Of a stretch of DNA of 64,000 nucleotides, positions 1-8,964 are shown piece after piece. The notes under the pieces are model-generated. The model saw only the letters and a program-made list of their open reading frames with translations, was not told the origin of the DNA and made no database searches. This DNA is from Alphaproteobacteria bacterium. GTDB taxonomy: Bacteria; Pseudomonadota; Alphaproteobacteria; Micropepsales; Micropepsaceae. The DNA is taken from the NCBI GenBank assembly GCA_028871795.1, contig JAGWMG010000002.1, forward strand, positions 62,001 through 126,000, written 5' to 3'. Positions within the stretch are counted from its first letter, which is position 1. Each line of letters starts with the position of its first letter. Position numbers and translations under genes: made by a program.

Positions 1-201
1 GGTTTGCTCTTCTTTCTCCCTAACGTCCTGAAGGAGCTGCTTTACCAATCGGGCTATCAGGGAATGGAGGGAGCCAAGGTTCTCGACCGCGCGCCCAAGG
101 CGCAGCCGGGGCGCGAACTGGTTGAGACGCAGAAAGCCCACGGCGACGCGCAGCTTGCAAGCGAAGCGGAAGCCGTCGCCCTGCTGAATTCCAGGAAGTG
201 A
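1..201 (+). CDS. 3' end of an ORF truncated by the window edge, immediately upstream of the coupling protein gene; function unknown
   Basis: Frame open from base 1 to a stop at 201; 6 bp before the VirD4-like ORF; no family recognised. Confidence 0.4.
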   Translation, partial: GLLFFLPNVLKELLYQSGYQGMEGAKVLDRAPKAQPGRELVETQKAHGDAQLASEAEAVALLNSRK

Positions 202-207
202 ACCGCC

Positions 208-1974
208 ATGCGGCTGTTTGGAAAAAAGCCACAAGGCACTCAACAACAGATTTCTGATCCGGGTTCTTCGATCTATCTCGGGCGCTATCTCGACCTAACG
301 AACAAAACATCCGGCACCGAACTCAGCTATGACGGCGAACGTCATTTGCTGCTGTTCGGCCCGAACGGTTCGGGCAAAGGCACGCGCCTTCTCGTCTCGA
401 ACCTCCTTCGCCTCAGGGACCGATCGGTCGTCGTGATCGATCCCAAGGGCGAGCTGACGGCCATCACCGCCGACTATCGCCGCAGCATTGGCGATGTCGT
501 TGTTCTCAATCCTTTCGATGTGCTCGATCTCGGCGGCTCGGGCTTTAATCCCCTGGCCTCCCTTGATCCTGATGTACCGACCTTTGTCGATGACGCGGCC
601 GGCATCGGCGAAGCGCTCATCAAGATCGAAGACAAAGACCCGCACTGGTCGGAGAGTGCGCAAAGTCTCCTTGTCGCTCTCATCATGTGGGAAGTGCAGG
701 AAGCGAAGCGTGAAGGCCGCACGCCCCTGCTCGAAAACGTCCGGCGCATGCTGACGGAGCCGAACGAATACGAGCGCGACGAAGACGGTAAGAACAAACT
801 CGTGAAGGGCCTTCGCTTCACGGCGGCGAAGATGGCTGCAATGGGCGGATTCGAGATCGAAAGTCTCGTCGGGCGCTTTCTGCGCGACAGCGATGAGATT
901 GCGAGCATTCAATCGACGGCGGACCGCCAGACGAACTGGATGCTGTCGCCACTTATGCGCGCCAACATGGCGAAGAATGATATCGACTTCGCCGATCTCA
1001 AGAAGCGCCCGATTACGGTCTATCTGATCCTGCCTGCCGAACGCATGCGGACGCATAGCGTCTGGCTCCGTCTCGTGATCGTTTCGGCCCTTCGCGCGCT
1101 CTACAAGCCCGGCGGGGTTCGCGCGCTCTTTATGCTTGATGAATTCGCGCAGCTCGGCCATCTCGCCCCCATCGAAGACGCCTTCGGCCTCGTGCGTGGC
1201 TACGGCGTCCAGCTATGGCCGGTTCTGCAAGACCTCAACCAGCTCAAGGCGCTCTACAAAGACCGCTGGGAAACCTTCGTCGGCAACGCGGGCGTCGTTC
1301 AGGGCTTCGCGCCGAACGATCTTACGACAGCGGAATGGATGAGCCGCCGTGCGGGCGAAACGACGGTTGCCGCCGCTGCGTACAACAGGGGCGACGCTCA
1401 ATCGAGCGCGGGTCACGGCTCGATGAGCCAGAGTTCGGGCCTTAGCTACAGCCAGGCCCGCCGTCCCCTCTTCCTCCCGCAAGAACTGATGGATTTCCGC
1501 GAAGGTTCGGGACTTCTGTGGCCCGCCGGCACGTCGAAGAGCGTGCCGTTCCTTGCACCGTCCTACTGGCAAGTGCCCGAACTGCAATCGCGCGCACAAA
1601 ATAATCCCTACTACCAATCCGCAACCACACCGCCTGCGCGCGCGCAGGTGCCAGCCCCCGCATCAGGCCGCACAAACAAACTCGTGACTGGCGCGCAAGC
1701 CATCGCAATCAAGTCGGCCCCGCACATAAAGCGCGGCGCGGCCTGGGCGGCGACGAACACAGTGAAGGTTGCGCGTTGGGCGGCGGAGACCGCCGCGCGC
1801 GAGTTGCCGCCGCTGATGCGCAGACTGCAAGCGTTCGCATTGCAGTGCGCCCGCGTCATACGCGACCAGTTTAATAAGTCCCGTCAAACTTCACCAAGAC
1901 TCGAACCACTGGCTGAACATGAAAAACTCGGCCCGCCGGTCGAGGCGGGCCGAGATGCAAGCGAGAGCGAGTGA
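208..1974 (+). CDS. Type IV secretion/conjugation coupling protein (VirD4/TraG family ATPase)
   Basis: Walker A-like GPNGSGKGT, VVVIDPKGELT, LFMLDEFAQLG and VLQDLNQLKALY, typical of TraG/VirD4. Confidence 0.93.
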   Translation: MRLFGKKPQGTQQQISDPGSSIYLGRYLDLTNKTSGTELSYDGERHLLLFGPNGSGKGTRLLVSNLLRLRDRSVVVIDPKGELTAITADYRRSIGDVVVLNPFDVLDLGGSGFNPLASLDPDVPTFVDDAAGIGEALIKIEDKDPHWSESAQSLLVALIMWEVQEAKREGRTPLLENVRRMLTEPNEYERDEDGKNKLVKGLRFTAAKMAAMGGFEIESLVGRFLRDSDEIASIQSTADRQTNWMLSPLMRANMAKNDIDFADLKKRPITVYLILPAERMRTHSVWLRLVIVSALRALYKPGGVRALFMLDEFAQLGHLAPIEDAFGLVRGYGVQLWPVLQDLNQLKALYKDRWETFVGNAGVVQGFAPNDLTTAEWMSRRAGETTVAAAAYNRGDAQSSAGHGSMSQSSGLSYSQARRPLFLPQELMDFREGSGLLWPAGTSKSVPFLAPSYWQVPELQSRAQNNPYYQSATTPPARAQVPAPASGRTNKLVTGAQAIAIKSAPHIKRGAAWAATNTVKVARWAAETAARELPPLMRRLQAFALQCARVIRDQFNKSRQTSPRLEPLAEHEKLGPPVEAGRDASESE

Positions 1975-2184
1975 TTACGCAGCTTTCTTCGGCGACACGG
2001 CGCGCAGAACGATGGCCGCGCCTTCGAGCGGACGGGCAGCGAACTGAAGATTGAACCCCTTGCCGTCCTTGTGCGGCCACACAGCGCCGATTTCTTGCCA
2101 AGCGGACTTCTTATCGCCGTTGCTCGACACGGCATAGATGCGGTGCGAGGGAAGATTGGTATTGGCGGATTTCTTGTTGCTCAT
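1975..2184 (-). CDS. Small hypothetical protein, 69 aa, accessory gene of the mobile element
   Basis: Internal ATG (MSNKKSANTNLPSHRIYAVSSNG...) preceded by AAAGGAAAC; ends against the coupling protein stop. Confidence 0.5.
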   Translation of the reverse strand: MSNKKSANTNLPSHRIYAVSSNGDKKSAWQEIGAVWPHKDGKGFNLQFAARPLEGAAIVLRAVSPKKAA

Positions 2185-2446
2185 AGTCGTTTCCTTTCGA
2201 TTGTGGGCCACGCCTTTGGCGGCCTCGATGCGGTTCGTCCGCATGCGCGGAAAAGCGGCGTGGTCAAAAGCCGGAGGCCTCGCCGTAATGGGGTTGGGTT
2301 CCCCGTTCGGTTTTGACGGAGACGCGCGCGCGTGCAGAAGAAAGCATCAACTGGGAGGCCGCATGCGTGGCTCTTGAATCGCGAAAGGAACAGAGCAACA
2401 AACGGTCTAGTACGCCAAGTCAAAATCGCTGTCATTGCGGGGAACG

Positions 2447-2941
2447 ATGAATATCAAGGGTTCGAAGGGTTCGCTCGATGACGCGGCATCCGATTTCCAC
2501 AAAGCGGTCGATCAAATGCGCCCGCTGCTGCGGTCGCTGATGAAGCAAGAGCCTATCTCGCTGGGCGAGGCTTCTTCGTTCCCTACCCTTCCCGGCGTCT
2601 ACCTAATCACTGATTCGTCCGGACATCTCTATACCGGACGATGCAAGAGCATTCGTCAGCGCATGAGGAATCACGGCGGCAATTCACCAGAAAGTTCGAC
2701 GTTCGCTTTCCGGCTCGCCTGTGAAAAACTCGGTCGCAAGGCGACGTACAAAAAGGGCGAGAGCAGAAAGGCCCTAGCGTCCAATCCTAACTTCAAAACT
2801 GCTTTTCTTGAAAACGTCGAAAGAATTCGGAAAATGAACGTGCGCTTTGTCGTTATCGAAGATGACATAACGCAACACTTGTTCGAGGTTTATGTTCATC
2901 TCGCGCTGCATACGCCCCACAACACCTTCGGGACCCATTAA
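2447..2941 (+). CDS. GIY-YIG-like nuclease domain protein
   Basis: FPTLPGVYLITDSSGHLYTGRCKSIRQRMRNHGG resembles the GIY-YIG core; ATG at 2447 preferred over upstream TTG. Confidence 0.6.
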   Translation: MNIKGSKGSLDDAASDFHKAVDQMRPLLRSLMKQEPISLGEASSFPTLPGVYLITDSSGHLYTGRCKSIRQRMRNHGGNSPESSTFAFRLACEKLGRKATYKKGESRKALASNPNFKTAFLENVERIRKMNVRFVVIEDDITQHLFEVYVHLALHTPHNTFGTH

Positions 2942-3975
2942 ACGCGGGAACGAGGTTTTTGTGTTGTGCGAAGCACCCAATTCTCGACGGTATTCTCAAT
3001 CCAGCTACATTTGTAAGCGGGACCAACTACCTCTTTTGTACGTTTGAAAGCCCCTCCGTCCGGATTCACGATTGTGACTTGCGCCTTCCCCGTACCAAGC
3101 GTTCGTGTACCATCCGGCTTGAGCTTGCCTTCGATTTGATTGTGCAGCCCACAGTGTAGGATGAACTGAGTGTGTCGATCTTCGTCGGGCATGGAGTAGC
3201 CCAGAAAATGTATCTCCTTCGCTGAGCTGAGAACATCAGTGCATTCGTTCCAGAGAGTTCGGAATATAGGTTTATCAAACCGCTTCATGTATGTGGGCGG
3301 AATGAGCAAGGGTTCATATTTTCTGCCATGCTTTGAAATTGGTGATCGCGGCACTAGGAATGCGAAGTAGGTCGTATTCGCGGCCTTATCCTGAAATATC
3401 TCGTTGCGCGTCGATGCGGTTAGGGTCGGAGCACTAAACCAGTTTAGCGAGCCGTGTGGCTTGAGAAGCACTGGCTTTGTCTTGGTCGCCGAAGAAAAAC
3501 CATAGCTTGTTGCCGACAGCTTTGAACCATACAAGAGGTGATCGAGAACGAGGTCCCAATTGAACGAGATCAGGGCGGCATTCTCTCGCTGAACCAGCTC
3601 TCGAAATTCGTCAAGCCACGCGTGACCAGCTGCACCAGATTGATAAATTTCATGAAACCACTTTTCGATGGTCACCAGAATCGACTTTCTACCATTGGCC
3701 AAGTCCTTCTGTGTGAAATTTCCGACAGCACGACGAGATGAGTCAAACATCTCCTCGTTCACAGCAATAGCGGTCAGAAGATTCTCGATGTTGGGGAACG
3801 AATCGACATTGGCGGGCTGGAATGAAGGATGATGAAACTGGACAATTCGTCCCAAGCGATCTCTGTCACCGCGGTTCAGGCGTCTCCATACTTCCGGGAG
3901 AAGCTCTCGCGCTAACGGATAGCCCAGGCTTTTCGAAAACCCTGCCCCGATAATGTAGACGTGATCTCTGCTCAT
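2938..3975 (-). CDS. SIR2-like domain protein (putative NAD-binding/NADase; defense-type)
   Basis: N-terminal VYIIGAGFSKSLGYPLARELLPEVW, ALISFNWDLVLDHLLYG, VLLKPHGSLNWF, HFLGYSMPDEDRHTQF. Confidence 0.75.
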   Translation of the reverse strand: MSRDHVYIIGAGFSKSLGYPLARELLPEVWRRLNRGDRDRLGRIVQFHHPSFQPANVDSFPNIENLLTAIAVNEEMFDSSRRAVGNFTQKDLANGRKSILVTIEKWFHEIYQSGAAGHAWLDEFRELVQRENAALISFNWDLVLDHLLYGSKLSATSYGFSSATKTKPVLLKPHGSLNWFSAPTLTASTRNEIFQDKAANTTYFAFLVPRSPISKHGRKYEPLLIPPTYMKRFDKPIFRTLWNECTDVLSSAKEIHFLGYSMPDEDRHTQFILHCGLHNQIEGKLKPDGTRTLGTGKAQVTIVNPDGGAFKRTKEVVGPAYKCSWIENTVENWVLRTTQKPRSRV

Positions 3976-4215
3976 GTTCGGACATTAGTCGTGCTGGCGA
4001 AATAGATCATCGAAAATATACAAGCTCGCTTCCCTGTCTTCTCAACCTCGTAGCTACCTTCAACCGGCCATCGGGCGCCTTCCGTCGGCGTCATGGCCGC
4101 AAATGCAAGCACTCCTCCTCTCCGTTTCGGTCGCAAGCGATGCGGCCCGCCTCCTTCGACGCGGTTTCTCCGCCGGACGGCTGCAATTACGCGGTCGAAA
4201 ACGAAGGAGATACAA

Positions 4216-4392
4216 ATGCGAGCCTATTCTTTGACTGAACTATTCTGCCTCACCCGAGCTGAACTGTTCGCACTTCATGGAGGTATCACTGCCGAATTAC
4301 CGACGCTTGGCGGTTCTGACCGCGCAGTCGCCCTGGATAACCTTCGCAAGCTGTGCCGCGTGCTTACACATTCGCAAACGGTCCCGCGTTAA
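4216..4392 (+). CDS. Small hypothetical protein, 58 aa
   Basis: MRAYSLTELFCLTRAELFALHGG... with GAAGGAG RBS upstream; convergent with the SRAP gene. Confidence 0.5.
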   Translation: MRAYSLTELFCLTRAELFALHGGITAELPTLGGSDRAVALDNLRKLCRVLTHSQTVPR

Positions 4393-5045
4393 GGAGGCCG
4401 CGACCGGATGACCAGCATCTCGTTCGGAAGCGGGCGTTGCAGGTGCAAGCTCGCTTCCCCGCCTTCAAGCCATTCAGTCTGCTCGGCGGGATCGATGAGA
4501 ATGACCGGCATCGCTTTTTCGTGGACCGGACGGACGACATCGTTCGCCTCGGTCGTGAGAAACGAATAAAGCGACCAGTCGCGTTCCTCGCGCACGCGTC
4601 GCTTTTGTCCCGGCTGCTCGGCAAGGCGTTCGCCGCGCCAGGACCGCCAGACCCCCGCGAAGCACGCTACCTCATGACCTGGGACAAGGAACCATTTGGA
4701 ATTGATGACGGGTTCGGCGAACGCGGTGAAGGGAACGAGACACCGATATTCGCGCGCGACAATCCATTCGCGGTTCACCTGCGACCACCATTTGCTCTTC
4801 AAATGACGGATGTTGGTGATGGGAGCTTTCTGTCCCGGTATCGGTGGAAAGCCCCAGCGTGCCATTGTCAATTCCAACGAACCATTCGCTGCGTTCCGCA
4901 AGATAGGCGCGTTCTGATCTGGATAGACGTTGTCCAGCGGCGCGAGATTGTCGGTCGCCGGGGTGGTGCGGAGAGTCCGATTAATCGCGCGCACGATCGC
5001 GCGGAGCTGCGTAACCGAGCCGTGATTTTCGTAGCGATTGCACAT
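4389..5045 (-). CDS. SOS response-associated peptidase (SRAP/HMCES/YedK family)
   Basis: Starts MCNRYE with Cys2; TMARWGFPP, YRCLVPFTAFAEPV, HEKAMPVIL motifs. Confidence 0.9.
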   Translation of the reverse strand: MCNRYENHGSVTQLRAIVRAINRTLRTTPATDNLAPLDNVYPDQNAPILRNAANGSLELTMARWGFPPIPGQKAPITNIRHLKSKWWSQVNREWIVAREYRCLVPFTAFAEPVINSKWFLVPGHEVACFAGVWRSWRGERLAEQPGQKRRVREERDWSLYSFLTTEANDVVRPVHEKAMPVILIDPAEQTEWLEGGEASLHLQRPLPNEMLVIRSRPP

Positions 5046-5082
5046 GCTTGGCCCCCCGACACTTAAGCTGCTTGACTCTGTT

Positions 5083-5097
5083 GTTCCTGTTTTGTTC
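5083..5097. promoter_or_regulatory. Candidate LexA/SOS box GTTC-N7-GTTC between SRAP and polymerase genes
   Basis: Exact GTTCCTGTTTTGTTC, the alphaproteobacterial LexA consensus spacing, in the 81 bp divergent intergenic region. Confidence 0.8.
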
Positions 5098-5126
5098 TAG
5101 TCTTTCCTTCTCAAAGGGGATAGAAC

Positions 5127-6380
5127 ATGCGGAAGCCGGAGACCATCGAAAAACTGTATCTCGATTTCGATGGGTTTTTCGCTTCTGTGATGCAGCAGGC
5201 CATGCCTCACTTGAGAGGTCGGCCTGTCGGCGTCATCCCGTTCGAGACTTCCGCCGCGAATTCCACGGTTGTGATCGCCTGCTCCAAGGAAGCCAAGGCC
5301 GCTGGCTGCAAGAATGTCATGCGCGTGCCGGACGCGCGGGTCATTTGCCCGGACATCATTCTTGTGACGCAGCGGCCTGATCTGTTCCGCCGAGCGCACA
5401 ACGCGCTTCTCAATGAAATTTCGTGCGAGATTCCGATTGAGACGGTGAAGTCTATCGACGAACTCGCCTGCAAGCTCGACAGGCACAACATCGCAGAACC
5501 CAACGCACTTGCGCAAAGGATCAAGAGCCGCATCCGGCACAACATCGGCGAGCAAATTACCTGCTCGATTGGATTCGCCGCCAATCGCTTGCTCGCCAAG
5601 ATCGCGTGCAAGGTGGACAAGCCGAACGGCGTGACCATCTGGCCGCCCCCGGATATGCCGATGCCCCTGCTCGCGTTGCCGCTCGAAGACATTCCGGGCG
5701 TCGGCAAGAGGATGGAAGAGCGACTTAACCAAGCTCGAATCCACACGATGGCTGATCTCTGGAACAGTCAGCCGAAGCAGCTGCGGGCACTCTGGAAAAA
5801 TGTAAACGGAGAACGCATGTGGTATGCGCTTCACGGTTACGATATTCAGGCCATGCCGACATCGCGCGGGATGTTTGGACATGGCCGCGTATTACCGCCT
5901 CAATGGCGCGATCCCAAACACAGCCTGTCATGCTCGCGCCTTTTGCTCACCAAAGCCGCGCGACGCATGCGGCGCGATGGATTTTACGCGAACAGACTGT
6001 GGCTCTGGCTCGATATTCGCAATGGCGGCTGGTTTGGCCAACGTGAGATGCCTTGCGTCCAGGACGACCACGCTTGCCTCGCAGCGCTCGCCGCTCTCTG
6101 GGACAAGGCCCTTGCCGCAATCCCGAAGCGCGCGGAAATCGTGCGCGTCGGCGTCACGCTTCTCGATCTGTCGCCCGCAAATGCACGCCAGCTCGATTTG
6201 CTGGAAAACGACGACGGCGAGCGCCAGAAGTGCGAGCTGATAACCAACACTATCGACGGGCTGAACCGGAAATTCGGAAAGAGGGTCGTGACACTCGGCG
6301 CATGGACGCCGCCGCCGGGCGGCTATGCAGGCGGCAAGATTGCCTACAACCGGATTCCTTCGGCGGAGGACTTCTGGTGA
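5127..6380 (+). CDS. Y-family DNA polymerase (DinB/UmuC-like translesion polymerase)
   Basis: LYLDFDGFFASV, VKSIDELACKL catalytic SxDE, ITCSIGFAANRLLAKIACKVDKPNG, LEDIPGVGKRMEERL helix-hairpin-helix. Confidence 0.9.
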   Translation: MRKPETIEKLYLDFDGFFASVMQQAMPHLRGRPVGVIPFETSAANSTVVIACSKEAKAAGCKNVMRVPDARVICPDIILVTQRPDLFRRAHNALLNEISCEIPIETVKSIDELACKLDRHNIAEPNALAQRIKSRIRHNIGEQITCSIGFAANRLLAKIACKVDKPNGVTIWPPPDMPMPLLALPLEDIPGVGKRMEERLNQARIHTMADLWNSQPKQLRALWKNVNGERMWYALHGYDIQAMPTSRGMFGHGRVLPPQWRDPKHSLSCSRLLLTKAARRMRRDGFYANRLWLWLDIRNGGWFGQREMPCVQDDHACLAALAALWDKALAAIPKRAEIVRVGVTLLDLSPANARQLDLLENDDGERQKCELITNTIDGLNRKFGKRVVTLGAWTPPPGGYAGGKIAYNRIPSAEDFW

Positions 6381-6631
6381 CGTGGCAGGAAGATACTTCA
6401 CTGCGCGATCTAGACGATAGCGTGATCATCGAAGCGACGTGTATAAGCTGCCTGCACGTCTGGCTGCAAAGTCCTGTGCAGCTTCTCCTTAAAGTCTCTC
6501 ATCGAGACGTTCGTCTCGATGAAGTCGCCCGCAATCTGGCGTGCCCCAAGCGGGACTGTCGTTACGTTGGCGTTCGCCTGACGCTAATCAAGAACGAGGA
6601 TACAAGCGGGTTTGTTGCGGGAATGCCGTAG
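6377..6631 (+). CDS. Small protein (84 aa) with two Cys pairs, translationally coupled to the polymerase
   Basis: GTG start overlapping the polymerase stop (GTGA); CISC...CPKRDC suggests a zinc ribbon. Confidence 0.55.
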   Translation: MTWQEDTSLRDLDDSVIIEATCISCLHVWLQSPVQLLLKVSHRDVRLDEVARNLACPKRDCRYVGVRLTLIKNEDTSGFVAGMP

Positions 6632-6742
6632 GTTAGCGTTCGTATCTCTATGCAAATGGGCCGCAACATTTAAGGGATTCAAATCAGGAAGCGGTTGGAC
6701 TATCTTGTCAAACTTCAAGCTTTGTCGTGCGAAAGAGTTGAG

Positions 6743-7537
6743 ATGGCAGAGACGCAAATCGAATGGACTGACGCGACGTGGAATCCGGTCGCCGGATGTT
6801 CAATCGTGAGCGCGGGCTGCACGAACTGCTACGCCATGGAAATGGCACGGCGTCTGCAAGCAATGAATGTCAAAAAGTATAAAGGGCTTACACGTCGTAG
6901 CGGAAAGCGCACGATCTGGAATGGCATTGTGCGCGAGGATCACAGCGCGTTGCAAATACCTCTGAGCTGGAAAAAGCCAAAGAAAATCTTCGTCAATTCT
7001 ATGAGCGACCTATTTCACGAGGAAGTAAGCAACGCCTTCATCGAGGCGGTCTGGGGAATAATGCGAGCTACGCCGCATCATCACTATCAAATTCTCACAA
7101 AGCGGCCGGAACGCATGAGCGAGCTGGTCCGAGATAGAATCGGTGAGGTTCTGCCGAATGTTTGGCTCGGGACAAGCGTCGAGAACAGCGCCGTGACCGG
7201 GCGTGTCGATGAATTGCGAACGGTTCCTGCTGCGATCCGGTTTGTTTCGTTCGAACCTCTGATCGGCCCAGTCGGTAACGTTGATCTCTCAGAGATAGAT
7301 TGGGCCATAGTAGGTGGCGAAAGCGGAAGATCAGCTCGACCTATACGCGAGGAATGGATTGATGAGATTTACGACCAATGCTCGCGCTTCGATACGGCGT
7401 TCTTCTTCAAGCAGTGGGGAACTTGGGGTAAAGACAATAAGCGCCGTTCAAAGAAAGCGAATGGCCGCGTCTATCGCGGCAGAGTCTGGGACGAAATGCC
7501 AGCGTCCTTGCAAGGTTCTATGGTTGAAGCCGAATAG
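6743..7537 (+). CDS. DUF5131/phage Gp37-Gp68 family protein (three-Cys-motif protein)
   Basis: MAETQIEWTDATWNPVAGCSIVSAGCTNCYA..., FVNSMSDLFHEEV, QILTKRPERM, WLGTSVEN, IVGGESG, FFFKQWGTWG. Confidence 0.9.
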   Translation: MAETQIEWTDATWNPVAGCSIVSAGCTNCYAMEMARRLQAMNVKKYKGLTRRSGKRTIWNGIVREDHSALQIPLSWKKPKKIFVNSMSDLFHEEVSNAFIEAVWGIMRATPHHHYQILTKRPERMSELVRDRIGEVLPNVWLGTSVENSAVTGRVDELRTVPAAIRFVSFEPLIGPVGNVDLSEIDWAIVGGESGRSARPIREEWIDEIYDQCSRFDTAFFFKQWGTWGKDNKRRSKKANGRVYRGRVWDEMPASLQGSMVEAE

Positions 7538-7551
7538 GTTGCGAGCACCGT

Positions 7552-8808
7552 ATGGTAGAAAAATCATATGCGTGGGCCGACGGCGCGAGACTCGAAGAAC
7601 ACACCAAACGGAAGCACAAAATTTTGCGCGAATATTTCGCGCGTTACCTTGCCGTCCGGTGCCAGTATCCGCAGCAATCCCGGTTCCGCCTGGCTGTCAT
7701 TGACGGATTTGCTGGCGCAGGTCGTTATGCGTGCGGTACTGCCGGTTCTCCCCTCATATTCATCGAAGTGCTTCGCGCGGCGGTCGAGCAATTCAACATA
7801 CGGCGCTCAGCTGAAGGAATGTCGCCAATCGATATTGAGTGCCTGCTCGTCTTAAATGATTTGGATGCAACAGCAATTAGCTTACTGAAATCCCACATAG
7901 AGCCTCAGCGGGCGCTCATCACGTCAGAAGTCCCGAGGTTTCACCTTCATGTGGAGTACAGAAACACAGAATTCGAGACGTTGTATCCAGAGATTAAATC
8001 GCTATTGGATCGCGGGCGGTATCGCAGCGTCATATTCAGTCTTGATCAATGCGGCCACAGTCACGTGCATACCGCTACAATCCGTGACATCATGGGTTCG
8101 TTTCCATCCGCAGAAATCTTCTACACGTTTGCGATTCAATCACTGCTTGCCTTTCTAGCAAGGTCGGACCCGCAGCTACTCAAATCACAGCCAAACCACC
8201 TCGGAGTAGGCCCTGATGATCTGCGCCCTCTCGAAGGAATGATGAACAATCAGGCGTGGTTGGGAACAGCAGAGAAGATGGTGTTTGAAGCGTTCCGCGC
8301 CTGCGCACCATTTGTGAGTCCGTTTTCGATTCACAATCCCGAGGGGTGGCGCTACTGGTTTATACATTTCGCCAACTCATACCGGGCACGCCAGGAATAT
8401 AATAATGTCTTGCACCAAAACAGCAGCATGCAAGCACATTTTGGGCGTTCGGGATTGAATATGCTTTCATTTAATCCGGTTCAGGGCGGCGCGCTTTATC
8501 TGTTCGATGTGTCCGGTCGCAGTCAGGCAAAGGAACAGTTGATGGAGGATATTCCGCGGCTAGTTACTGAGTTTGGCGATACGCTAGGTGTGGGTGAGTT
8601 CTACGAGACGATCTACAAAATGACACCCGCGCATATGGATGATGTTCATTCCGCGATTATTGATAATCCGGATATGGAGGTCATTACAGAAAACGGAGGC
8701 GAGCGGCGCAAGGCGACAACAATTTCGCCGACAGATATCTTGCGTATGAAGCAGCAACGTAGCTTCTTTCCGCTCTTTCTCGGCCCCGAGACGGGCACAC
8801 GAAAATAG
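7552..8808 (+). CDS. tcmP: Three-Cys-motif partner protein TcmP
   Basis: KRKHKILREYFARYLAV...AVIDGFAGAGRYACGTAGSPLIFIEVL; adjacent to its expected Gp37/68-family partner. Confidence 0.85.
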   Translation: MVEKSYAWADGARLEEHTKRKHKILREYFARYLAVRCQYPQQSRFRLAVIDGFAGAGRYACGTAGSPLIFIEVLRAAVEQFNIRRSAEGMSPIDIECLLVLNDLDATAISLLKSHIEPQRALITSEVPRFHLHVEYRNTEFETLYPEIKSLLDRGRYRSVIFSLDQCGHSHVHTATIRDIMGSFPSAEIFYTFAIQSLLAFLARSDPQLLKSQPNHLGVGPDDLRPLEGMMNNQAWLGTAEKMVFEAFRACAPFVSPFSIHNPEGWRYWFIHFANSYRARQEYNNVLHQNSSMQAHFGRSGLNMLSFNPVQGGALYLFDVSGRSQAKEQLMEDIPRLVTEFGDTLGVGEFYETIYKMTPAHMDDVHSAIIDNPDMEVITENGGERRKATTISPTDILRMKQQRSFFPLFLGPETGTRK

Positions 8809-8836
8809 TTTCGATGGTTTCTGGATACTAGGGGAA

Positions 8837-8923
8837 TGGTGCCCGAGGTCGGACTTGAACCGACATGCCCTTGCGGGCGCTGGATTTTGAGTCCAGTGCG
8901 TCTACCAGTTCCACCACTCGGGC
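8837..8923 (-). tRNA. tRNA-Leu(CAA), complete, CCA encoded
   Basis: GCCCGAG...CTCGGGC acceptor, ACTCAAAAT anticodon loop, long variable arm, GGTTCAAGTCC T-loop, terminal CCA. Confidence 0.95.
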
Positions 8924-8964
8924 AGCGGGATACCTATAGCGAGGGAGATGGCGTTCGCCAAGAA

